From positions 1,116,001 to 1,180,000 of the forward strand of contig QEYB01000766.1 of the NCBI GenBank assembly GCA_017562135.1: a stretch of DNA of 64,000 bases, in the 5' to 3' direction. Positions 13,701 through 24,600 of this stretch are shown piece after piece. The notes beneath the pieces were generated by a model. It saw only the letters and a list, made by a program, of their open reading frames with translations. It was not told the DNA's origin and made no database searches. How positions within the stretch are numbered: position 1 is the first letter of the stretch; each line of letters opens with the position of its first letter. A program made the position numbers and the translations under genes. The stretch comes from Dipylidium caninum (taxonomy: Eukaryota > Platyhelminthes > Cestoda > Cyclophyllidea > Dipylidiidae).

Positions 13701-16262
13701 GAGGCCGCTATTCTGAAGTCAACATTAGCCACCAGTCATGGTGAATCAAGCTCAACAGATAGTTGTTCGCCGACATCTACTAAGTGTTAAAGTCGAAATT
13801 TTAAGACGAAGTGCTAATGGGACACTGGATTTACAAACACTGACTCATATTCACATGGTGGAACCTGAAATTCCAAACTTCAAAGATTAGTAAGTGACTT
13901 GAACCACTCTTTACTCCAATTATACGTCGTAAGGGGAGAAAAAAGGCAATGTAAAAGTTGAATTTACAGGAGGGCCTCGGGGGCCTTGTTCACCGGCGGG
14001 ACCAGAGATACCAGGACGGCCAGGAGTGCCGTCTTCACCGGGTTTGCCAGGAAGACCACGAGGACCCTGAGGACCTTGAGGACCGGGCGCACCGTCCTTA
14101 CCATCAGGTCCAGGATGGCCGATGGGACCGGCCTTTCCGTCAGAACCATCGGCGCCAGGTGGGCCCATTTCACCGCGAGGGCCTGTGCGTCCACGAGGGC
14201 CCTGTCGGCCCGCAGCACCCGGTTGACCTGGGCGACCATCGCTACCAGGTGTGCCGGGAGCACCTGGGGAGCCTGGAGGACCCATTGCGCCCTTCTGGCC
14301 GGCTCTCCCACGAGGACCACGTGATCCAGCAGGGCCCATTGGACCGGATGGACCTTAAGGAGGAAACAACTTTCTAAGACGCTTGTGGATTTGCACAAAA
14401 CCTGACTTCGGTAATAGAAAGCGTTCCTTATCTACGTACCAGTGGGTCCTCGAGGTCCGATAGGTCCGGGATGACCCTGATGACCAGTAATTCCAGGCAC
14501 ACCAGCAGGTCCCGGAATACCCACTGGACCCTTTGGGCCAGTTTCTCCAGTGGCTCCGCCAGGGCCGGGAACACCTCGGGGACCCTGAGGGCCCGGAGGT
14601 CCGGCAAGACCGCGGATCCCCGGCTCGCCTTTTGGTCCTTGGGCTCCATCACGGCCAGGTAATCCCTACAATTTAACAGCACGAAAGGATAAGGCCAAGA
14701 CCATGTATGGCTTCATATTATCATAAAGTATACTTAAACTCACTTGCAGACCGGGGGCTCCTGGCTGGCCAGGTTTCCCAGCCGCTCCAGAGGGCCCGGG
14801 AGGACCCTCAGGGCCACGAGGACCGGGAGAGCCGGCTTCACCAACGGCGCCGGCAGGTCCCATTTCTCCAGGCTGTCCGGGAATTCCAGGAGCACCGACA
14901 GGACCTGGTGGGCCGACCATGCCGTCGGTTCCATCAGGACCACGAGGACCTTGCGCTCCGACAGGTCCAGCAGGTCCTCGTGTCCCTCGAGGACCTGGAC
15001 GACCAGCTGGTCCTTGATGACCGATTTCTCCACGCATACCCTCAACTCCATCACGACCCTGGTCGCCACGCTCGCCCTTAGGCCCTTGAGGGCCCGCTGG
15101 ACCTTTTGCTCCGGGGGGACCGGTGGGGCCCATGGGGCCGGGAGGCCCCATATCGCCTTGAGGTCCTGGCACCCCAGGTTCTCCGTCCCGTCCTATGCGT
15201 CCATCGACTCCAGGAGGACCGGGAGGACCGGGTGGTCCATCAGGGCCGTTCGAGCCCGAAGGGCCTGGAGGTCCAGGTGGTCCCGGCGGTCCCATTTCTC
15301 CGTCGAGACCCGGAGGACCTTGAGGTCCTCGTTCTCCCTGAGGTCCAGTCTGACCGATTCGGTACTGCGTCTCGCCAAACGGAGCTGGACCCTTTACACT
15401 CTGTAATTTTTTTAAGCACGCAGAACTCATTAACCGTGAACGTTATATTAGGGGAATTAATACTGCAGGGTGTTTCAAATGCTAACTTACACCACTAGGT
15501 GGAGCAGGTTCGTCCTGTCTTCTAACACGCACCAATGCGTCATCTAAAAGGACGTTATCTAGCGTTTAATATCTTGATTGTCACAGTACCGGTGTGATTA
15601 CTTAACAATCAGGCAAGACAAAAAAGCAATCTCGAATACTGCTAGGAGTAGTTGCTGTCGTGCGCAAGATGTTCAAAAGTAAAACATGCTGGGGTTACAC
15701 GAGTTTTCGTGGACTTACCGCCTTCCTGAAAGTGACAAACATTATGATCGGAGATGAGCCGTAAAGGGAAGTAGTAAAAGAAGGCATCATCGTACGAGAT
15801 GTGGTGAGGGCATCTGCTCGTGGCAAGAGGCAGGCTCAATGGCCTCGCCTGTTTGTGCTACTTTTTTGTTTCGTGCGCGAACAGACTACGCGCTGACTAA
15901 TCAAAATCAGATAATCAATAAACATTCGCTTGGTGAGCGGGCCTCGGTGCACAAAGAAGAAAGTAGAATTTAAGGCGAAAAAATAGCAACTCACACTACT
16001 GGTTTTCTTCAAACGCCGCAATGGCTCACCTGCAAACAAAATCGTGTGGAGAATTTAGACACTGGAGAAAGGGGTGGCATGCCTACTACTAAGGCTGACA
16101 GGTTCTAACGGCTAATAGTAACATAATAGACTCAGAATAGGATTCAGACCTACTTGGCCCAACAGGTGGGTAAGAATAAAGCAGTTAGGACTCACCGGAT
16201 GTGACGGTGGCGAGAAGTAAGCAGGCGAGAGCAAACAAACAGAGCCTGCGTGTAGACCCCAT
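10778..16262 (-). CDS. Fibrillar procollagen alpha chain A (complete, 12 exons, 1349 aa)
   Basis: Exons from the 5' end: 16196-16262, 15995-16029, 15719-15848, 15491-15543, 14744-15400, 14440-14665, 13968-14353, 13191-13604, 12427-13122, 11458-12352, 11023-11378, 10778-10912. All junctions agree in phase and give 4050 coding bases. The protein has a signal peptide ([20 protein letters not shown]), a short N-propeptide with no VWC or TSPN domain, and a telopeptide. A Gly-X-Y region of about 1015 residues follows, then a fibrillar C-propeptide ([18 protein letters not shown], end GQVCFQ). Six C-propeptide cysteines are visible. The two that vertebrate chains use between chains (positions 2 and 3) are absent: AKTHP stands for KMCH and NGAS for NQGC. 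The helix carries one imperfection (12949-12978). The product should form extracellular fibrils. The gene lies head to head with a second fibrillar collagen. Introns are mostly 68-175 nt, with one of 363 nt. Confidence 0.93.
12949..12978 (-). other. Triple-helix imperfection in collagen A
   Basis: Within exon 12427-13122 the Gly-X-Y register reads [16 protein letters not shown]. One Gly is replaced by Arg, and one Ile is inserted three residues later. There is no stop and no usable splice site pair, so this appears to be encoded. It sits about residue 591-600 of the helix. Without it the helix would be 338 triplets, the same as collagen B. Confidence 0.8.
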
Positions 16263-18672
16263 GCTGCCGCTTTCGCGTCTGCGTATTGTTACACGCTCAC
16301 ACGAGAGTAGTACCTCTTGCAATGGGGCCTGGCGGGTAGAGAGCAACCCACCGCGACTTTAGCCAACTCGGTGTGTGTATGTGTGCACAGTCCGAGCGAC
16401 GCGGCCAATTTCGCGGTCCCCCACTCGCGCCACTCGGTGTTTGCGGGCGCGCGCTCGCACACAACGCACCACGCCTCTCCCCGTCTTGACCAATGAGAGG
16501 CGCGCGTGCAGATCCCCGTCCGCACGCGAAAGCAGGTCATGCCCATTAGGTAGCGCAGAAAGTAGGACACTCAAATGCGCCCGTGTTACGCGAAAATTGA
16601 TTCATTCTGTGTTAGCGGGTCGTCAAATTCCGACCTTGGCTAGTCATTCCAGTTCGTTTACCGCGTGGCCGACTTGATGGACTCGATTCTAATTATACAG
16701 TCCACCGACCCGGTCACCTTAATGTGGGCTAGTGGTCTCTGTAGCTAGAGCCACAACCACTCCTGTAGCCAAAGGAAGTCTCCATCATGAGGAGGCTGCT
16801 CAAGACTCATTTCTAATGCGTGTCCCACGCACCGAGACTCTTCATGGCGGCATGCGATCACCTATACCCGCCCTCCTATTAGTAAAGATTACCTCAAATA
16901 ATTTGTTGCTGCTTCGCTAACTACATCCCCATCTGGATGCAACGTTGGTAACCGCACTATTAATTAGGGACCATTCACAGGTAAACAGTTGATGCCGATA
17001 AATAGGTTATGTGAGCTGCAAGTGAGCCTTTCGGCAATGTCAGAAACTAACGCATTCAGGTGTGTCGCGGACTCCCACTGATCAAAAATCGCGTAGGCAA
17101 AACCGCCAAGCGCGTATTGTGCTCCGCCAACGAATGACCGCAATCCACTTGGCCTACTTTCACCTGATTGGAGCATGCGTCTGCGCCAATATGAACATTG
17201 ATCAGAGTGCAGGCCCGCGTCCCCATTGGTGCGCGTGAAGGCCACGAGGGAGAGAAGCACGTCGCGCGCTCGGCCCTCGCGAGGCGTGGGCGGCGGTGTG
17301 CGCGTGAGTGCTTGGCCTTGTCAAACGGCGAGTTGGCCCACATCTCGACTGTGCGGACTGGACCAGCCGCAGCGGCAGTAGGGGTTTGGATAGGGACTTC
17401 CTGCGCCCGACAGCATTATGGCGTCTGAACCGTCCCATCGAGGAAAGGCGGCGGTTGGCGCTCGCGAAGAAGACTTTGGAAAATATGGAGACTCAGGCAA
17501 GAGGCGATGTGGAGGTCTGCGACATCGTTGGCTCACTGTCACCCTCGCTTGCTCATCGCTCTCACGTCTCTCCAACCATCCCTTTTTGTTGCGGCTCAGC
17601 GTAAGTCCTCCTCCGCTTCTCATCACGCTCACCCAAATGAGAGCTATTGCAAACGCAGCCTTATTTTCCTTCCTTTATCCTGCGGTAATTATAAGGTTAC
17701 AAGACCCCTGTAAGACTTGGCTTGGATAGCCAAACTCTCTCCTCAAACTGACAACTCGCTTCGTCGTTTGCAATGAAATGAGGGTGAACCGTGCTCTTTT
17801 GCCCCCTAGTCTCCCCCCTCTCCTACCGTTATACTGATGGGGCTATTTCCACAATTTCAACGGGTAATACCGAAAATTTATTGCAACTGTGGCGGGTGGT
17901 AACTATGAGAGACAAGAAGAGCCACTTTGAGGGGCGATCCCCAGTCCACTGCAAGCGCAATAAACATTGAAACTGGTAATGGACGTTCGAAACGACACCA
18001 TCTTTCTGTGGAGTTTTTATATGAGGTCACCATGGATGAAGAGAAGACGTTTCGCGAGGTGGGGTGCGTGCTACTTTAGCCTGGACCCCTTACAGGTCCA
18101 CTATGGGCGTGCTTTGTCCCCACAATTTTCGCCTGCCGCCTCAGTCGCCCCAAGAGAAGACGGGTCAGCATGGACTCTGCTCAAATGTTTGGTGACGTCT
18201 CGGCTGGAATAACTGTGGTTCACGAAGCCGGCTTCGTCGCTTTCAGGGAAGGCACTCAGTCAGAACGCGGCGTGAGCGGAGCCTCAGCCATTCCCTCTTG
18301 CTCCATCTTTCCCATATTTACGCAAATGAGAGGCGGAACAAGTGGTAGCGTCCCACCCTCTCCTCCATTTCCTCCGAGAGTAGGGTGGGGCGCGGGTGGA
18401 GGGCGAGTCCTTATCTGGCGGATCCGATTCCACTCTTCTTGGGTGAATTCGGTCCGAGCGAGTCGAGGCGTGGGGCTCCCTCACTTAGCGAGATTCTCAT
18501 TTTACGAGGAGGTGAGTTTAGGGACTTCATGTAGAAGAAGGCGGGGAGGTGGACGCCTCCATTGACAAAAAGTGCAGTCGCCTCGCAGATGCGTAGCCTG
18601 AGGAGAGGGGAGGGCGCGAATACGTGCAATGACTGCTGGAACTCAGCCTCACTGCCCGTGATCGCATTCCAA
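16263..18672. promoter_or_regulatory. Shared 5' region of divergent collagen genes
   Basis: About 2.4 kb separates the start codons of the two oppositely oriented fibrillar collagen genes. It holds the promoters and 5' UTRs of both. A CCAAT motif lies near 16490. I see no clear TATA box for collagen A. Whether one bidirectional promoter or two separate ones operate cannot be decided from sequence. No convincing third gene is present. Confidence 0.55.
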
Positions 18673-21600
18673 ATGGAGACATTCTCACCACATTGTGGTG
18701 GCCCAACTTATTTTCTCGGCCTCTGTAACCTTTTGGCGTGTGGGCTCATGGTTGGTGCACTTGACTTGGGTGCAGGACGAGGCCGGACATGCGTCCTGGA
18801 GGACGGGAGGGTGCTGCAGCCGGGGGAGGTGATGCAACAGGGGCGTCCCTGCATGGTCTGCACCTGCGACGGCGACACCGGCGAGGTGGTCTGCGAGCGT
18901 CAGAGCTGCCCCGCGCTGGACTGCGGCCCCGAGGGCTCCCAACCGGCCCAGCCTGGCGAGTGCTGTCCTCGTTGTCGGCGTAAGTCTTCGCCCCCACCCC
19001 ACTTCACACCACCCATCCACCCATTCCTCCCCCCCCCACCGCCGTTCTATCCCGCCATGGCTCGGCGACATTGGCTACTGGCGCCCATTCTCTCCCACAA
19101 GACCGGACTTGCCAAGTCGACAGGGCGCTCTACATAGCGGACAGCACCAGCTCCTGGCATGGATAATAGAAGGGGAAACCACTTTTCCCAGTGAATGATA
19201 GTGAAAGATTTTGCAATCCCCACATCCGTCCCTGGACCCTCCAGGCCCATCCAATTGTGCCCGAGTGAAGAGACAGACTTAAGTGGTTCTGTGCTGTGTC
19301 GCCATTGTTGGAGTCGAGCTACTCGCGCTATTCTTCCTCACCTCCCCACGGACGGGTGCTTAACGCTCTGGGTCTTGGCCTTGCCATTTCAGGTGAAAAG
19401 CGTGAGGTAAGTCTGCCTCCACCGGTCACTGCTAAGCTTCTTCAGCATGAAATTATATCAATTCCGCTTTACTATAAATAGCCTTGTTCAGTTGGGAAAG
19501 GGGACATAGAGGAGAAACCCCGCTTTTTGCCCTGTTCGAATGCTGTTTGCCAATTGCCAAACGAGGAATGATGTGTAGCGTTGCGGAAATTGCCTCGTGC
19601 TGTGGCATGATGCCTCTGAGAGGCAGTCAGCATGTAACGCCGGCCATGCGCCTCGTCGACTTCCTAACCGCAGTCCTGGTCTTGTGCCAACAGACACGCA
19701 CGACGCCGGTGAGCACCCCTCGCACCTACACCAGCGAGGAGCCGACGACAACAACCACCGCGTCGACGACCACCACGAGTACGACGACGACTACAACTAC
19801 GACGACAACCACCACCACGCCGAGACCCACCCCACCGCCCATTTTGGGTCCCGAAGGTCCTCCAAGGTCCTCCGGGGCCTCCTGGACCGCCCGGCCCTCC
19901 TGGTGACCCCGGCATGGACGGCGAGCACGGTGTTCCCGGTCCTCCCGGGCCTCGTGGACCAGTAGGTGTCCCCCCCCCCCCCCCCATCTTCCCCTTCAAA
20001 ACCCCTCGGTCCCCCCACTTCAAGTCATTTAACGCACATTCTACTCGCCGTTCTGTCAAACATTGCTGTCATTAAGCTTAGATTTGCGAGTAAATGAGTT
20101 TGTTGTACTCCCTGCCGACCGTTTCTCTAGAGTCGCAATAACCTCTTCGTCGAGCTCTTCCATGGTATTTCATAAAAACCTCACTAAGAGGTAGGTCAAT
20201 TGCCAAGGCAATCCTGGCAACATTCTAAACGAACATGGAGCTTCAGTGCTCAGCCATTTCTTCTCCGCAATCCGTAATTCACCTAATCCCCTTTCCACTT
20301 CAGCCACCACCCGACTTGGAAGACTACTTGAAGCGTCAGCGAGCGATGACTAAGGGTCCCGACGCCAGAGAAGTGGCAGCGTACCAGGAGCTTCAGCTCA
20401 CTACCGTGGGTACCCCCAAGTCCCCCAACCTGTCTATTCCAATATAAAATACTAAGATGCCAACTTAATTCCATGCGACAGGGCCCGCCCGGTGAGCAAG
20501 GCGTCCAAGGCCCCCCAGGTCCGGTCGGAATACCTGGCCCGCCGGGTCCGATCGGTCCCGTGGGCGACATTGGTCTTGCCGGTCCTACAGGTTCTCGTGG
20601 ACCTCCCGGCCCAATGGGCGAATTCGGCGCTGAAGGCGAACCCGGCCGAAATGGCGCCAAGGGCGCCCGGGGTCCCATGGGCCCTGTCGGTCTGCCCGGA
20701 GATCCGGGTCTTAAAGGACCCATGGGAATGCGCGGCGAGGTTGGCGAACCCGGTAACCCTGGTCCGAAAGGAAAGATCGGAGATCAAGGACGTAAGGGAC
20801 CCACTGGGCCTATGGGTCCCAAGGGCGCTGTTGGTCTCCGCGGGCCTCAGGGCAAACCTGGGCCTCGCGGAATCTCCGGACCTCAGGGACCGAGGGCAAG
20901 TTTATGCTGATAAATGAAAATAAAAATGTCGCTGGCTCCCCCATCGATGTCCAATGTACTCTTTTTCACTCAGGGTGTTGATGGCCCTACCGGAGCCCAA
21001 GGTCCCGCTGGTGAGCGCGGTGAGCAAGGATTAATGGGTCCAATGGGATTCCAAGGCGCGGAAGGACCTAAGGGCGCACCAGGTCCAATGGGTCTCAAGG
21101 GTGAGCCCGGCTTCCAGGGCCCACCTGGAGCTCGTGGTCTTCCTGGTCTCACCGGTCCGCCCGGGAAGCAAGGCAAAATGGGTCCTCCCGGTATCCGCGG
21201 CGTGAAGGGTGAGATCGGTTCGCGGGGCCGTATGGGACGCCTTGGAAGCATGGGTCCCCGAGGGTTCCCCGGTTCCACTGGCGATGAGGGTCCTCCAGGA
21301 GCCAAGGGCCCGGAAGGCGCTCAGGGTCTTCAGGGTTCTCAAGGCCAGCCAGGTCCCGAGGGCCCTAAGGGGCCGCTCGGCGACCAAGGACCACCCGGAC
21401 CCCAGGGTCCTGCAGGCAAACGGGGGCCGCGGGGCGACGTTGGTCCGGCCGGACCGAAGGGCTTCGTGGGTCCTCGTGGATTGCCAGGATCAAGAGGCGC
21501 GCCCGGTCCTGAGGGGCCAGTTGGGCCTATCGGCATGGTCGGTGATGCCGGCCCTGTAGGGCCCGTCGGGCAAAAGGGCCACATCGGCGATCCTGGTCCC

Positions 21601-24600
21601 AGTGGTCCACGCGGCCAAACAGGTTTCAGGGTAAGATCAGTGAACTCCCCTAAATGCCGCTTAGCGTCTGTCACGGTCACACCCCCCAAACGTGCGTTTC
21701 TTCCCTTCCGTTAGGGTCCTCGCGGCAAACGCGGGCTTGAGGGGCCGAGTGGCGAGCCGGGACCGAAGGTGAGCGCCAACGCCTCACGTATTCTCCCTGA
21801 GCATCCTAGGGGTGCGTTGCACTCTTTTGTCTGCCGAAACTCGTGGGAAGTCGAAGAGTGGCTGCTTCTATCCAGTGGAGTTACAGGAGGAAGCCAACCG
21901 AAAGCACATGTTAAATGAGATGCTAAATGGTTTTTTGTCGTTGCAAAAAAAGTTGGTTACAAGTGCGTAAGAATAATTCTACTGTCAGCAAATTCTGCGC
22001 CTGAACTTCTCAAGCCGGTGCGGTGGATGGTGAATTTACGCCTCAGAAATTGATGTGGCATGCTTTTAAAGCTGTGGGAGTTTTTCATTGCCCAGTGAAT
22101 TTCCCCACTTCATAACTACTCAAGCAACGACAAACAATTTGTTTATTCCTCTGTCCTTCCTCAGGGCCCGGTTGGATCTCCAGGCAAGCCCGGACTTGGT
22201 GGTCCTCAGGGCCCCCAGGGTCCGATAGGCCCGCAGGGTTCGCAGGGCCCTCGCGGTCCGCCCGGTCCGATGGGCAAGACGGGCGAAGTGGGCCCCGTGG
22301 GCCAGCGTGGCCAGCAGGGCGACCGCGGCGCGCGCGGCGAGGCCGGTCCCGCCGGACCCCACGGCCCTCCCGGCGCCAAGGGCACCCGCGGCCCCAGCGG
22401 TAAGCGTGGCCCCATGGGCCCTGAAGGCCGCCCTGGCCAGCAAGGACCCGAGGGACCGTCTGGCAAACAAGGCGACCCCGGAGCGCCTGGCGAGGCTGGT
22501 GACAAGGGCCCCAAGGGCCCGGCTGTGAGTTGGAGATGGTTCATTCTTTAGTCCCTTTCTAACAGATGACTAAGTCGGTGTTCCTTTAAAAAGAGATCGA
22601 GCTTGATAGATAAAACAGCGTTGGACATGAGGGTTTAACGGTTACAGCCTTTGCTTTATGGCACTAGTGCAGTGATTAATTAATTTCGATCACATTTGAC
22701 AAGTGTCGGTTTATAATTTCAGGGTGAACGGGGAGCGCCAGGACCAATGGGTGCCGTGGGTCCACCGGGTCTCCGCGGCGAACGTGGTCCCGCGGGTGAC
22801 ACCGGCCCGGACGGTCCGACCGGTGAACGGGGCGAGAAGGGTGCAATGGGTGAAGTTGGTGCCATTGGCGTGGCTGGACCTCCGGGCAACACTGGCTACA
22901 CCGGCCGTCGAGGACCCACTGGACCCGTCGGTCCGGTCGGGCCTCGTGGCGACCCCGGACCCCGCGGTCCCGCAGGCGAAAGGGGTGATGACGGCCCAGT
23001 CGGGCCTCAAGGTCCTCAAGGTCGTCCTGGTCACAAGGGTCTTCCAGGCGGCATAGGCAACCCCGGTGACGAAGGTATGCCCGGTGATCAGGGCGAACAG
23101 GGCTCGATCGGCGAAATCGGCCCCCCAGGACCATCGGGATCCCCGGGTGAAGTTGGACCCAAGGGTCTCAAAGGAGAACGAGGGCGTCGTGGTCTGCGTG
23201 GAGAGGTAGGCGACACCGGACCGGTTGGCCCTGTCGGCCTCCCGGGTCAAAAAGGTCTCCAGGGGATGCAAGGTCGGGAGGGCGATCGTGGCCTTCCCGG
23301 TGAGATCGGTGACATCGGTGAGCCAGGCCCAATGGGTGAGAGTGGTCCAGCCGGCACGACCGGCGAACCTGGACCCGCCGGTCTACCTGGACCTGCGGGT
23401 CTCCCCGGTCCCAAAGGTGAGCTCGGCGATGTCGGTCCGGTCGGTCCACCTGGCGTTGATGGTGACCCCGGCGAAGACGGACTCGAGGGACCGAGGGGAA
23501 TGCGCGGCGAGACTGGTCCCACTGTTAGTCTTGTTCTCGTGCTATTCACTCCTTTTTCAATTCCATGTTTGTAAGTTAGCGTATTTTGCCCTTTGTAGGG
23601 CCACTCTGGACCAATTGGACCAACAGGTCTCATGGGCCCGCAGGGCAGAACTGGCCCGATCGGTCCGGCTGGCCCTCCGGGTGAAATGGGCAAAATGGGA
23701 GCAACTGTGGGTGATACTTCCGCTTATTGAATCCACTCCCTGATCAAACGCTTGAATATGAATACAACTTAATCCTCGATAGGGTTCTGAGGGTCCACGC
23801 GGACCGCGTGGTCAACAAGGTCCAGCCGGACCCATCGGCAAAACAGGTCCTCCCGGACCAACCGGGCCTCGGGGTGATGTCGGTCCCGCTGGTGTGGACG
23901 GTGAGCGCGGTATCATGGGTCCAGTGGGTCAACAGGGTCCTCCAGGACCTCCCGGTGAAGCTGGACCTCAGGGTCACATCGGCATGCCCGGAATTGCTGG
24001 CCCTCGGGGCCCCCGTGGACCAACAGGGCCCAAAGGCGATGCTGGTCCAACTGGCAAGCGCGGGGACCCAGGCTTTCAGGGAGTGCGAGGTGAACCTGGC
24101 GAGCCTGGTGAACCAGGAGACACTGGACCCAGAGGAGTCCGTGGGGATCCTGGACCGCCTGGGGAAACTGGCCCGGCTGGTAACATAGGAATGATGGGCC
24201 CACCGGGAGAATCAGGTCCAATGGGTCCATCTGGCAAAGATGGATCTGTTGGCGTTCAAGGACCTCAGGTACGCAGAACTAAATCCGTGGCTATATCGTT
24301 TCTCCTATATTGATGCAGACTAATACTATAACATGACTCCAGGGACCGGAAGGACCACGTGGGGACACCGGACCGAAAGGCGCTACGGGACCGCCAGGAC
24401 CCCCTGGACCTCAGGTGCACTATTTTCCTTCTTTCTCAATTGTTGAGCAATCTTGTTCCTGTCTATTTGTAGGTTTTTTCCTTTTCCTGTAGGGTCCAAC
24501 CGGTCCGATGGGTTTGCGAGGCGAGGAAGGTCCCCCTGGCGAGGATGGTCCACCAGGTCCACAGGTTAGCCGTCTACTCTATCTCATGCTACTTCAAACA

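Noticed and set aside
14744..15400. Collagen A and B each have a 657-nt and a 414-nt exon
   Set aside because: The 657-nt exon of A contains 18 telopeptide codons before the helix while that of B is pure helix, and their order differs, so the equal lengths are coincidence.
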